Of a stretch of DNA of 20,998 bases, positions 7,551 through 14,401 are shown in pieces. The first letter of the stretch is position 1. Every line of letters begins with the position of its first letter. The stretch is from assembly GCA_002317115.1 (NCBI GenBank), contig DCIP01000073.1, positions 1,683 through 22,680 of the forward strand, given 5' to 3'. The stretch comes from Candidatus Scybalocola fimicaballi. Lineage in GTDB: Bacteria > Bacteroidota > Bacteroidia > Bacteroidales > Paludibacteraceae. Below the pieces are notes generated by a model that was not told where the DNA came from, made no database searches, and saw only the letters and a list, made by a program, of their open reading frames with translations. The position numbers and the translations under genes were made by a program.

Positions 7551-8276
7551 ATGATTATTACCACTCGTGCGATAATTCTTGGTGCGGTGCGTACTGCAGG
7601 TGATAAACTTGTGGTGCGGACGCTTACCGAGGCTGAGGGAAGGGTGGATTTTATTGTCTACGGAGCCTGGAGCAAAAGTTCGGGACATAAGGCGTCGTAT
7701 ATATTCCCGCTTTCCGCTGTAGATGTGACGTGGGATTACCGCCCTAATAAAGAATTGCCGACACTAAAAGAGGCTACTCCGTCGTATCCGATGCTTGAAC
7801 TCTTTATCAATCCGGAAAAGTCGACGATAGCAATGTTTTTGGCTGAGATATTCGCCAGAAGCATACATAAAGGAGAGGAGACACAGGAGATTTTCGACTA
7901 CTGTTGGCAGGCTGCAGCGTCGCTCGAACACACGCGTCGCAACTTAGCCAATTTCCACATCGCCACATTGGTGGGATTGAGCCGTCTGCTCGGAATCCAG
8001 CCCAACACAGAAAAGCATCGTGACAATTTCTATTTCGACCTCTCCACAAGCCAGTACGAATACAGTATGCCGCTTCATGCGTTCTACCTAAACCATCAGC
8101 ATACTGCCTTTCTACCTATTTTGCTGAGAATCAACTACCGCAATATGCGACTCTACCGTCTCGACAGGTCAGACCGCCAATTTTTGCTTGAAACCATCAT
8201 CACCTATTTCAAACTCCATATTCCTGAGTTTGGCGACGTTAAGTCATTGAAGACGTTGATTGAGGTGTATAATTAA
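7551..8276 (+). CDS. recO: DNA repair protein RecO
   Basis: 241-aa RecO, the mediator that helps load RecA onto SSB-coated gaps together with RecR. The N-terminal OB-fold begins with the typical MIITTRAIILGAVRTAGDKL and the V-RTLTEAEGRV stretch. The rest is the helical C-terminal domain with LANFHIATLVGLSRLLGIQP. The four-cysteine zinc site of some RecO proteins is absent; a zinc-less form fits the Bacteroidetes type. It starts 23 bp after the thioesterase gene. The TAA stop (8274-8276) is also the start of a short AT-rich direct repeat. Confidence 0.92.
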   Translation: MIITTRAIILGAVRTAGDKLVVRTLTEAEGRVDFIVYGAWSKSSGHKASYIFPLSAVDVTWDYRPNKELPTLKEATPSYPMLELFINPEKSTIAMFLAEIFARSIHKGEETQEIFDYCWQAAASLEHTRRNLANFHIATLVGLSRLLGIQPNTEKHRDNFYFDLSTSQYEYSMPLHAFYLNHQHTAFLPILLRINYRNMRLYRLDRSDRQFLLETIITYFKLHIPEFGDVKSLKTLIEVYN

Positions 8277-8307
8277 TGCATAATTCGTAATGCATAATTC
8301 ATAATTG
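8274..8307. repeat. AT-rich direct repeat at the end of recO
   Basis: TAATGCATAATTC occurs twice with one base between, followed by a partial ATAATTG. The first copy begins with the TAA stop of recO. No gene is seen between 8277 and 8428, which holds only this repeat, an unremarkable GC-richer stretch (8308-8365) and the CTCTAAGCT repeat. Confidence 0.75.
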
Positions 8308-8370
8308 TCGGTACAGGCCAAACAGAAGTGGGAAAGCTAAACGTAGGGCGAGCGTACACCTAACTTTCAT

Positions 8371-8436
8371 CTCTAATCTCAAATCTCTAAGCTCTAATCT
8401 CAAGTCTTTAAACTTTAAGCTCTAAGCTCTAAGCTT
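8371..8436. repeat. Degenerate CTCTAAGCT-type tandem repeat
   Basis: Repeated variants of CTCTAATCTCAA, CTCTAAGCT and AAACTTTAAGCT. The stop codon of the minus-strand gene at 8429 lies inside it. A second copy with the shared word AAACTTTAAGCT is at 10826-10860. Confidence 0.75.
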
Positions 8437-9022
8437 TCCTCTCCCTCTCCTCAATCGCTCTCTGTCGTTCTTCCTGGATAACCTTTCTTTCCATCAATTC
8501 TTTTAGGATATCCTCTGTATTCTCTCCCAGCAACATCTTGGCACAGATCTCTGCTGAGTAGGCTGAATCCTTACTGAATTCTATTTGAGCAGGGTAAGAC
8601 TCCTCTACAGTACCGTCGGGAAGAGTATCGACCACTTTTATATTCGTATATGTGCCGCCCATTTCAAGAGCGTACTTTTTCAATATGTCTCTTTGTTCCT
8701 GAGTGAAAGACGACGGGATCTTCACGATGGTGTGGATCTCCTTTTTAGGTTTGCCTTTGGCACCCATCTCCGTCTCTTTTCTGAATGTCGACATGCTTAG
8801 CTGTGTGCGTGCCTGCCATTCAGGGACATCAGAGAAAGCCTTCTCCATGTCCTCCTCATTTTTGGAAACAATATCTGTGAGTCGGGATATAGCTTCGCCA
8901 AGGGAGACTCGTGCCAACGGGCGACCCTCCGTAACATCCAGTTTGGTGATTTTCTTCAATCCCTCAGCTGGCTGCATCGAATCTGTTTTCTGATTTATCT
9001 CTTGACTCTCTTTTTTTGCCAT
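8429..9022 (-). CDS. Unrecognised protein, paralog A of tandem pair
   Basis: 197-aa soluble protein that I cannot assign to a family. It is a close paralog of the gene at 9206-9790: over the middle and C-terminal parts more than half of positions agree. Shared blocks are S/VxEAIxRLxxIVxKNE near the N-terminus, the Q-x-SMSTF / LTMTTF strand, HTIVxxPSxF, ALEMGGTYTN-x-KVV and the end block EICAKMLLGE. The N-terminal 35 residues and the Glu/Arg-rich C-terminal tail are variable and probably disordered. There is no signal peptide or membrane helix. It has its own promoter (9064-9095). Proximity to a coupling-protein ATPase hints at a role as partner or substrate, which is only inference. The stop codon lies inside a dispersed repeat. 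Confidence 0.75.
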   Translation of the reverse strand: MAKKESQEINQKTDSMQPAEGLKKITKLDVTEGRPLARVSLGEAISRLTDIVSKNEEDMEKAFSDVPEWQARTQLSMSTFRKETEMGAKGKPKKEIHTIVKIPSSFTQEQRDILKKYALEMGGTYTNIKVVDTLPDGTVEESYPAQIEFSKDSAYSAEICAKMLLGENTEDILKELMERKVIQEERQRAIEERERKA

Positions 9023-9063
9023 TATTTAGACAACTGTGTTATGCTATTATCCTAAATACACTG

Positions 9064-9095
9064 CAAAATTAGTAATTTTTATTTAGTTAGGCAAG
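9064..9095 (-). promoter_or_regulatory. Promoter of paralog A
   Basis: Minus strand: CTTG (9092-9095), 20-bp spacer, TAATTTTG (9064-9071). The architecture is identical to that of the promoter of paralog B at 9861-9892. Confidence 0.7.
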
Positions 9096-9124
9096 ATAGG
9101 TAAACTGTACTTCTCCATACGCGT

Positions 9125-9153
9125 TTAGGGGAATACCACAAGGCATCCCCTAA
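9125..9153. repeat. Inverted repeat between the two paralogs
   Basis: TTAGGGGA (9125-9132) and TCCCCTAA (9146-9153) are perfect complements around a 13-nt loop. It lies between the paralog B stop and the paralog A promoter. Neither strand has a T-run after the stem, so it could be a weak terminator or an operator. Confidence 0.5.
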
Positions 9154-9205
9154 TTGTTGACCAAACATTAACATTTAGAAAGTCATTCTTATTTCATTTC
9201 ATACT

Positions 9206-9790
9206 TTAAGACCGCTTTTGTTTTTGACCATCAGCCTTATGACCTTCACTGTTACTTATCTTCTTTTCTTTATCTTGTTGTATTAGTTGCTTTTGATTGT
9301 GCTCGTTGGCTTCAAGAATGGCTTTTACAAGCGTCTCCTTCTCTTCGCCAAGCAGCATTTTGGCGCATACTTCTGGTGTGTAGGCGGCATCGTTTCCAAA
9401 CTCGATTCTTGCTGGGAATGTGATGTTCTCTTTTCCATCCGGACCGTGCTCAACAACCTTCATATTAGTGTATGTTCCTCCCATCTCGATGGCATACTCT
9501 TTCAATGCCTCTTTCTGCTCTTTTGAGAAAGTCGACGGTACATTCACTATTGTATGTGCGTTTTTCTTTAGTTCTCCTTCGCCACTGAATGTTGTCATGG
9601 TCAACTGTGCTCGCTGCTGCCACATTGGTGCGTTAGCGAATGCCTGAGCCATACAACTTTCGTTCTTCTTGACAATCTCAGAAAGTCTGTCTATCGCCTC
9701 GGCTACCGACATCTTCTCTGAAGTTTGCCCTTCTTGTATGTTGATCTGAGCATTTTTCTGCTCTTCGTTATGACTAAATTCTGTTGCCAT
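9206..9790 (-). CDS. Unrecognised protein, paralog B of tandem pair
   Basis: 194-aa soluble protein, paralogous to the downstream gene at 8429-9022 and not recognised. It has the same order of elements: variable N-terminus, a VAEAIDRLSEIVKKNE helix, a QLTMTTF strand, HTIVNVPSTF, YAIEMGGTYTNMKVVE, an Asp-Gly turn with FPARIEFG, and PEVCAKMLLGE followed by a Lys/Gln-rich tail. The conserved mixed alpha/beta core of roughly 130 residues and the charged tail suggest a small globular protein, perhaps nucleic-acid- or protein-binding. It is 183 bp from paralog A and has a matching promoter, so the pair looks like a tandem duplication that included the control region. Confidence 0.75.
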   Translation of the reverse strand: MATEFSHNEEQKNAQINIQEGQTSEKMSVAEAIDRLSEIVKKNESCMAQAFANAPMWQQRAQLTMTTFSGEGELKKNAHTIVNVPSTFSKEQKEALKEYAIEMGGTYTNMKVVEHGPDGKENITFPARIEFGNDAAYTPEVCAKMLLGEEKETLVKAILEANEHNQKQLIQQDKEKKISNSEGHKADGQKQKRS

Positions 9791-9860
9791 TCTTTGGACT
9801 AAATTTAACGTCTTTTTGATGTATTTTCTTGCAAAACCCTTCTTTTCTGTTTTGCGATAG

Positions 9861-9892
9861 CAAAATTACATTGCGTTTTTGACATGTGCAAG
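9861..9892 (-). promoter_or_regulatory. Promoter of paralog B
   Basis: Minus strand: CTTG (9889-9892), 20-bp spacer, TAATTTTG (9861-9868), giving a leader of about 60 nt before the ATG at 9790. Confidence 0.7.
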
Positions 9893-10000
9893 CGTTTTGC
9901 CATTTTTTTTCAAAAAACATTGAAAATTTTTGATTTTGGATATTGTGAACGTAAAATTTTCGGAAAATATCTCGTAAAATTAATGTCTGAAACCTTAAGC

Positions 10001-10042
10001 AAAAAAGGATCACACCATATTATATATGGATGCGATCCTTTC
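10001..10042 (-). terminator. Rho-independent terminator of the 221-aa gene
   Basis: On the minus strand AAAGGATC pairs with GATCCTTT, with an inner stem CCATAT/ATATGG, and is followed by a run of six T. It sits just after the stop of the gene at 10065-10730. Confidence 0.85.
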
Positions 10043-10064
10043 ATTAGTACGTTATCTTCATATC

Positions 10065-10730
10065 TTAAGTACCATTTCCCGATATGTCGGGTTCCCTTAT
10101 TTTCTTTTTATATTCCCTCACTTGGTCGAGGATTACTTTGCCATTCTTCATAAATGAGTCGTAGGCTTTCTGATCCATGACGTAGGTGATTGTCTCTATC
10201 TCTTTGTATCGTTCGTTGGCTTGCTCTATTGTCAGACAGTCGCCCATGAACGCTGCATACTCAGCAAGGTAGCTGTCGAGTTTGTCTCGGTTCCCACACG
10301 TCTTCTCCAATAATGGGATTACCTGCTCCACAAACGTCTCAAAATCCTCTTCTGAATTATTCTGTTTGATCTGCGACGCAATTTCGTGGATCTTCCTAAA
10401 GAAAATGAATTGCTCTTTAATGAACGCTAATCTCTCTTCACTTAATGATGTCTTGGTGGTGAACAGATATTCAAAAGGGGAGTAGCCTGAATCCTGACAG
10501 TTTTGATCTATGAAACTCTTGATCTCCACAAGTTGCTTCTGCACTGTAAGTATCTTCGACAGGTCGACACTCATAGCGTTGATGGTCTCGTCGTCGGAAA
10601 TCATCTCTATGAAGGTCTTTGGAGACTCTAATAATCTCCAGCATTTATCTTTGAAATTCAGCACAGCTTCCATCGGACTCTCTTTCAAGAACCATAACCT
10701 AAGCTGCTCCAGTTTCTCTTTGCTCAGCAT
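10065..10730 (-). CDS. Unrecognised all-helical protein
   Basis: 221-aa protein without signal peptide or membrane segment, predicted almost wholly alpha-helical from its heptad-like Leu/Ile spacing and high Glu/Lys content. It starts MLSKEKLEQLRLWFLKES. I do not recognise a family. It is followed by a strong intrinsic terminator (10001-10042) and preceded by about 150 bp holding a CTAAGCT-type repeat and a TACTTTTG promoter box at 10887-10894, so it is probably a single-gene unit. It lies between the tandem paralogs and the small transcription unit near the coupling ATPase, all on the minus strand, so it may belong to the same accessory locus. Confidence 0.7.
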   Translation of the reverse strand: MLSKEKLEQLRLWFLKESPMEAVLNFKDKCWRLLESPKTFIEMISDDETINAMSVDLSKILTVQKQLVEIKSFIDQNCQDSGYSPFEYLFTTKTSLSEERLAFIKEQFIFFRKIHEIASQIKQNNSEEDFETFVEQVIPLLEKTCGNRDKLDSYLAEYAAFMGDCLTIEQANERYKEIETITYVMDQKAYDSFMKNGKVILDQVREYKKKIREPDISGNGT

Positions 10731-10825
10731 TCTTTAATTCCTGATCTTGTGTTTGTGTGATTTTGGACTATCGCAATCACATGTCATTCTCAACTAAACA
10801 AAACAATAAAACCTCAAATTGCTTC

Positions 10826-10860
10826 AAACTTTAAGCTATAAGCTTTTAACTCTAAGCTCT
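10826..10860. repeat. Second copy of the CTAAGCT-type repeat
   Basis: Contains AAACTTTAAGCT, TATAAGCT and CTCTAAGCTCT, the same words as at 8371-8436. It lies in the leader region of the 221-aa gene. The surrounding gap 10731-10970 shows no gene. Confidence 0.65.
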
Positions 10861-10886
10861 GTATTATTTCATTGTTCTATTCTTTG

Positions 10887-10894
10887 CAAAAGTA
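10887..10894 (-). promoter_or_regulatory. Candidate -7 promoter box for the 221-aa gene
   Basis: Minus-strand TACTTTTG matches TAnnTTTG; no convincing TTTG partner is seen 19-22 bp upstream, and the leader would be about 150 nt. Confidence 0.35.
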
Positions 10895-10973
10895 GAAATA
10901 AAAATGGTTTTATGGGAAATTTAGCCTGATTTTTTCGTATAGGACGTAGTGTCTCAGAAATACGATGTTATTT

Positions 10974-11010
10974 AAAAAAGCAAAGAGAGATAACCAATAT
11001 CTCTCGTTTG
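10974..11010 (-). terminator. Rho-independent terminator of the small unit
   Basis: On the minus strand GAGAGATA pairs with TATCTCTC around a 5-nt loop, extended by CAAA/TTTG with one bulge, then C followed by six T. It closes the small transcript starting near 11135. A second weaker hairpin (11015-11040) overlaps the end of the short ORF. Confidence 0.85.
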
Positions 11011-11022
11011 CGTCTTTTTCCT

Positions 11023-11121
11023 TTAAAGATAAAGGGAAAATAGGATTAGTAACAGTACAAAAAAATCTATTTCGTTCCACGATCGGACCTCCTTACCTTC
11101 TACCTTGGTAGTGTAATTCAT
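11023..11121 (-). CDS. Candidate 32-aa small membrane peptide (or sRNA)
   Basis: A short ORF inside a compact transcription unit. The promoter at 11142-11172 and the terminator at 10974-11010 frame a transcript of about 160 nt. The ATG at 11121 opens 32 codons. The peptide has a polar, charged first half (MNYTTKVEGKEVRSWNEID) and a hydrophobic second half (FFVLLLILFSLYL), then TAA. This polarity suits a tiny membrane-inserted protein, although the hydrophobic segment of 13 residues is short for a full span. A perfect AAGGAGGT word (11087-11094) lies inside the ORF, 7 nt before an out-of-frame GTG; this is unusual in a Bacteroidetes genome, where starts rarely use such sites. The unit might instead be a noncoding RNA. 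Not previously recognised by me. Confidence 0.45.
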   Translation of the reverse strand: MNYTTKVEGKEVRSWNEIDFFVLLLILFSLYL

Positions 11122-11141
11122 TCCGTCATGTTTTACGAATG

Positions 11142-11172
11142 CAAAAGTATAACTATTATTATAAATTACAAA
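11142..11172 (-). promoter_or_regulatory. Promoter of the small transcription unit
   Basis: Minus strand: TTTG (11169-11172), 19-bp spacer, TACTTTTG (11142-11149), an exact match to the Bacteroidetes consensus. It lies just after the coupling-ATPase gene. Predicted transcription start is near 11135. Confidence 0.75.
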
Positions 11173-11235
11173 ACATTTCGTGGAATTTTTTGAAAAAACT
11201 ATTGAGATATTTCTATTCTTGCCGTGAAATTAGTT

Positions 11236-13140
11236 TTATCCCACGAATTTCTTCCTGATTTCCCATAGTCTTTTATATGGTTGCACTCCTTCATCGGCGA
11301 GTCTACGCATACGGTCGAGCTCGGCAGTACAGATATTTTCCACCTCTTGCCTGATATTATCACGGTTGACTTGCAGATATTCTCTCATCCTCGCGTCGCG
11401 AATCTCTATAATACGGTCGAGCATCTTGTCTTTCTCCAGAATCTGAGGGAAGACTCTCTTCATCTCTTTCGACGGTTTCTTCACTTTATTAATAAGTGTC
11501 GTCACGGATTTATATTGTCTGTGGTCAAAACCGTAGGATGCTATATCGTTGCGGTCGAACCAGTGGCGTACCATTCCGTCGACGAGGGCTCTTGTATCTG
11601 TGTATTGAGAATGGTTGAATCCGATCTGATCTGCGTAGACGCGGAGATTTGCGTCGACAATATCATCGTCGAAATCATAGAACTCTGGGAGCTCAAGGTA
11701 GTGGGCTGCCTCTTCTTTGCAAATGTCGACGTCGATATCAATATCTGCCGCAAACACACGGTCGCCATCGCTATTGTTGGAATTGTCTGAACCGTTGTTG
11801 TCGCACACCAAACCTGCGAACCAGCCTTGCTTGGCTTGTGAGAAGCGTTCAGGCGGGATCATATAATCCATTTGGTAGGCTGAGCCGGACGCTTTCTGTT
11901 TGTTTTTGCCAATACGTTTGGAGATCTTCTCCGCGGTCTCGTCAAAACATTGTCCGACGAAGAAATTTCCCACCGTCTGGATGATCTTGTTGGCGTTGGC
12001 TTCCTTATAGTCGGCCTTGAGTTGGGAGAAATCCTGAAAACCAAGGAGGATGGCGACTTCGTTGGAGCGGGCTGTGGCGATGAGATTGTCAAGTCCGTGT
12101 ACGAACATGGTTGGAAGCTCGTCGATCACGATTGCGCTTTTATGCTTTCCTTTCTGGTTTGCAAGTTTTAATATGCGTGCTGTGTATACTCCAAGAGCAG
12201 TGCTGTAGGTGTTGGCATTCTGCGGATCATTGCCGAAACAAAGCAGTTTGGGTTCCAACGGATTATTGATGTCGAGATCAATGTCGTCGCCGCTCATGGC
12301 CCAGTAGAGGAAGATGGAGTTGAGTCGGCCCAAAGGAATCTGTACCGACGCGATCTGTCCCTGGATCTGGTCGACTGCTCCTGCCGCCCACGCATTTAAA
12401 TATGGTGCTATGGTGACAGATAAGTCGGAGTAGCTTGCTAAGATCGGAATCACCTGATCCAACGGTTGGGAGATGAAATCAATCACATGTGGGAAGGTGC
12501 AGTATTTGCCATTCTCGTAAAGACGCAGAAACCATATACATGCTCCAAGATAGTTGATCGCCGACTCCACAAAGAAATCACCTTGTTTGTCAGCCCACGT
12601 GCGGGCAAGATTATAACAGATGACTTGAGCAATCTCGTCGGCATGCGTCTTCGTCTCCAAAAGATTGGCTTTGAGAGGATTACAACGAAGGGAGACGCGT
12701 GGATTGCTAAAATCAATCATTCCGTATTTCGGCTCCACACCATTATATATATCCTTCCAACGATGTTTGTTCCACATAAAATTGGAGTAGGCTATCTCCG
12801 ACAAATCAGGAATCTTATAGTCGTAGAGATACATCGCGTAGCCTTTTGCCAGTGCCTGGCGGATATAATGGCTGACGACAGTATATGATTTTCCTGAACC
12901 GGGAGATCCCACCACCATCGTCGCGCGGAAAGGGGCTTCAAGGTTGATCCAACCGTGGTGTACCTTGCCCTGACGCACATATTTTGTTGGAAAATTAATA
13001 GTGTATTCATCCGTGTGAAAGGTCTCGTTCTGAGGAAAATCCGACTGCTCTTTCAAATTGAAAGGGTCGTCATCCGACTGGTTTTGTCTGGACGAAAATA
13101 ATCCGAACAGATTAGAGAACTTTCTTTGTTTATCTTTCAT
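11236..13140 (-). CDS. TraG/VirD4-type coupling ATPase, apparently soluble
   Basis: 634-aa P-loop ATPase of the TraG/VirD4 (type IV coupling protein) superfamily, most like the TraG/MobC proteins of Bacteroidetes conjugative elements. Walker A is GSPGSGKS (78-85), Walker B is AIVIDELP (336-343), and a downstream GFQDFSQL motif (367-374) is typical of the superfamily. I chose the ATG at 13140 because a perfect promoter (13197-13228) covers the upstream in-frame ATG at 13227. The protein lacks the N-terminal transmembrane helices usual in coupling proteins. An Asn/Asp-rich low-complexity stretch lies at 447-472, and the last 100 residues are a charged helical tail. A TraM-like gene is divergent from it. 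It probably pumps DNA or protein, but no relaxase is nearby. Confidence 0.85.
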   Translation of the reverse strand: MKDKQRKFSNLFGLFSSRQNQSDDDPFNLKEQSDFPQNETFHTDEYTINFPTKYVRQGKVHHGWINLEAPFRATMVVGSPGSGKSYTVVSHYIRQALAKGYAMYLYDYKIPDLSEIAYSNFMWNKHRWKDIYNGVEPKYGMIDFSNPRVSLRCNPLKANLLETKTHADEIAQVICYNLARTWADKQGDFFVESAINYLGACIWFLRLYENGKYCTFPHVIDFISQPLDQVIPILASYSDLSVTIAPYLNAWAAGAVDQIQGQIASVQIPLGRLNSIFLYWAMSGDDIDLDINNPLEPKLLCFGNDPQNANTYSTALGVYTARILKLANQKGKHKSAIVIDELPTMFVHGLDNLIATARSNEVAILLGFQDFSQLKADYKEANANKIIQTVGNFFVGQCFDETAEKISKRIGKNKQKASGSAYQMDYMIPPERFSQAKQGWFAGLVCDNNGSDNSNNSDGDRVFAADIDIDVDICKEEAAHYLELPEFYDFDDDIVDANLRVYADQIGFNHSQYTDTRALVDGMVRHWFDRNDIASYGFDHRQYKSVTTLINKVKKPSKEMKRVFPQILEKDKMLDRIIEIRDARMREYLQVNRDNIRQEVENICTAELDRMRRLADEGVQPYKRLWEIRKKFVG

Positions 13141-13196
13141 AGACTGGACTAAAACATCAAATAGTGTGTATCGAAAACAATCAATTGATTCCGGTG

Positions 13197-13228
13197 CAAA
13201 ATTAATCTTTCCCAAACTTTCTCTCAAA
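13197..13228 (-). promoter_or_regulatory. Promoter of the coupling ATPase
   Basis: Minus strand: TTTG (13225-13228), 20-bp spacer, TAATTTTG (13197-13204). It overlaps the first in-frame ATG at 13227 and so fixes translation at the ATG at 13140. Confidence 0.8.
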
Positions 13229-13252
13229 CAAATTGTAAAAAAGAATTTGTGA

Positions 13253-13286
13253 TTTGCTGATAGAATAGGATAAAATTATACATTTG
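13253..13286 (+). promoter_or_regulatory. Promoter of the 113-aa gene
   Basis: TTTG (13253-13256), 22-bp spacer, TACATTTG (13279-13286). It is divergent from, and only 25 bp away from, the coupling-ATPase promoter, so the two could be co-regulated. Confidence 0.6.
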
Positions 13287-13303
13287 CTAAAAATTAGAGT
13301 AGA

Positions 13304-13645
13304 ATGAGTAAAGTCAGTTGGTTTGAATTCATTATTGTTTGGCTCGCTGTATGTGTTGTTATTGATATTGTCCTTACCTATCTCAACAGACAAAACGGAA
13401 ATCACAAGGATTCCGATTCAGAGGAGAGAAAAGCAAGAATAAAGCAACTTTACACACCATATAGGGATGATGTCTCTTATGAGGCGTCACTTCGTCGCGC
13501 GTCGATGATTAAGGTGGCGGCGCTTGTTCCGTTGGAGGAGACGATGCCTGTGGAGGCTTGTGCCAAAGCAGAGTCGGAAGAGCAGGTGGAGCTGACTGAG
13601 CTTCAACAGGAGACGTCGGACATTGTGAAGATGTTGTTTGGTTAA
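13304..13645 (+). CDS. Small one-pass membrane protein
   Basis: 113-aa protein with an N-terminal membrane helix (about residues 6-27, FEFIIVWLAVCVVIDIVLTY) followed by a basic, polar soluble domain with an R-K-A-R-I-K-Q patch and an acidic C-terminal end. The family is not recognised. It is transcribed divergently from the coupling ATPase and is 8 bp upstream of the TraM-like gene, so the two probably form an operon. As a membrane-anchored neighbour of a soluble coupling ATPase, it could provide the membrane anchor that the ATPase lacks; this is inference from context only. Start: ATG 13304, placed well after the TACATTTG box. Confidence 0.7.
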   Translation: MSKVSWFEFIIVWLAVCVVIDIVLTYLNRQNGNHKDSDSEERKARIKQLYTPYRDDVSYEASLRRASMIKVAALVPLEETMPVEACAKAESEEQVELTELQQETSDIVKMLFG

Positions 13646-13653
13646 TAATTAGT

Positions 13654-14394
13654 ATGATGAACAACAAGCAGTTTGCAATCCACACCTTTTGTCTATTACT
13701 TTTTATCGCCGGATGCGGAGTGTTTTGGTTGGTTAACGTTAACGTTAACGTTAACGAAAACGAAGACGAAAACCAAAATGTATGCCAGGTGACTGAAAAT
13801 AAGAATAATTATATTACGTCGGAAGGGAAGGGGAAAGACACCTCTCATAATACATCAATGAAAGTGGATGGTGCTGCGGCTGACAGTGGCCGCATTTCCC
13901 CTTTTACTTCTAAACATTCAAATAAAGCAGTGCCGATGACTGATTCTTGTCAGAGTCGCGAGAAACAAGATGTCAGTGAATCAGAAGATATTGAAGAGAC
14001 ATCCGAGAACGTGGTCGAAAATGTCGGGTTTAACCATTTTGGTGGAGAAGATAAAGCATTAAAAGACAACGACCTCTTTGCTATCATACATGAAAGCCAA
14101 AAATTGGATTTTGAGACTCCGGTGAAATTAAGGCTGTTGGACGAAGTCATTGTGGATGGGGTAAGAATTCCGAAAAACACGTTGGTGTATGCAAAGGCTA
14201 TTTCTGCAGGTGAGAGAATTAGTATGAAGATAGAGACAATCACATATAATAATAAAGAGTATTCGTTCGACGCAAATGTATATGACCTTGAAGGAGAAGA
14301 AGGAATAACCATAAAGAAACTTGCGGACAGGAAACAGAAGAATGTGAAGGTGACACTCCCGTCGGGGTATAAGTTGAAAATCAAGAAACGATGA
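13654..14394 (+). CDS. Membrane-anchored protein with TraM/VirB10-like C-terminal domain
   Basis: 246-aa protein. An N-terminal hydrophobic segment (8-27) contains a lipobox-like FIAGC (C21), but hydrophobicity continues past the Cys, so a signal anchor is as likely as a lipoprotein. Residues 28-42 are encoded by the hexamer repeat (VNVNVNVN then ENEDENQN). A Ser/Glu-rich, probably disordered linker runs to about 135. Residues 155-222 (VKLRLLDEVIVDGVRIPKNT ... NVYDLEGEEGI) resemble the C-terminal domain of Bacteroidetes conjugative-transposon TraM. The protein ends about 25 residues after that match, so the rest of the TraM/VirB10 region is missing. It follows the 113-aa membrane-protein gene by 8 bp and ends before a good terminator. 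Confidence 0.7.
   Translation: MMNNKQFAIHTFCLLLFIAGCGVFWLVNVNVNVNENEDENQNVCQVTENKNNYITSEGKGKDTSHNTSMKVDGAAADSGRISPFTSKHSNKAVPMTDSCQSREKQDVSESEDIEETSENVVENVGFNHFGGEDKALKDNDLFAIIHESQKLDFETPVKLRLLDEVIVDGVRIPKNTLVYAKAISAGERISMKIETITYNNKEYSFDANVYDLEGEEGITIKKLADRKQKNVKVTLPSGYKLKIKKR
13732..13773 (+). repeat. Two-block hexamer repeat, copy 3 (inside TraM-like gene)
   Basis: Four GTTAAC units (13732-13755) then GAAAAC, GAAGAC, GAAAAC (13756-13773). It lies in frame immediately after the membrane segment. The GTTAAC block is a perfect palindrome. Confidence 0.9.
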
Positions 14395-14401
14395 TATTAC
14401 A

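Noticed and set aside
9125..9153. Inverted repeat between paralogs as a clear rho-independent terminator
   Set aside because: The stem is perfect but no T-run follows on either strand; kept only as an inverted repeat.
9774..10013. 79-codon minus-strand frame with Cys- and Phe-rich protein
   Set aside because: It runs through the promoter of paralog B and part of a terminator, has odd composition and overlaps the real gene start; it is chance open frame.
11713..11760. IDIDVD-type acidic tract in the coupling ATPase as a fifth hexamer copy
   Set aside because: The units are GATATC/GACGTC-like, not GTTRAC/GAARAC, and the second block is missing; GATATCGACGTCGA words also occur at 28 and in queA, where they simply encode Asp-Ile-Asp-Val.
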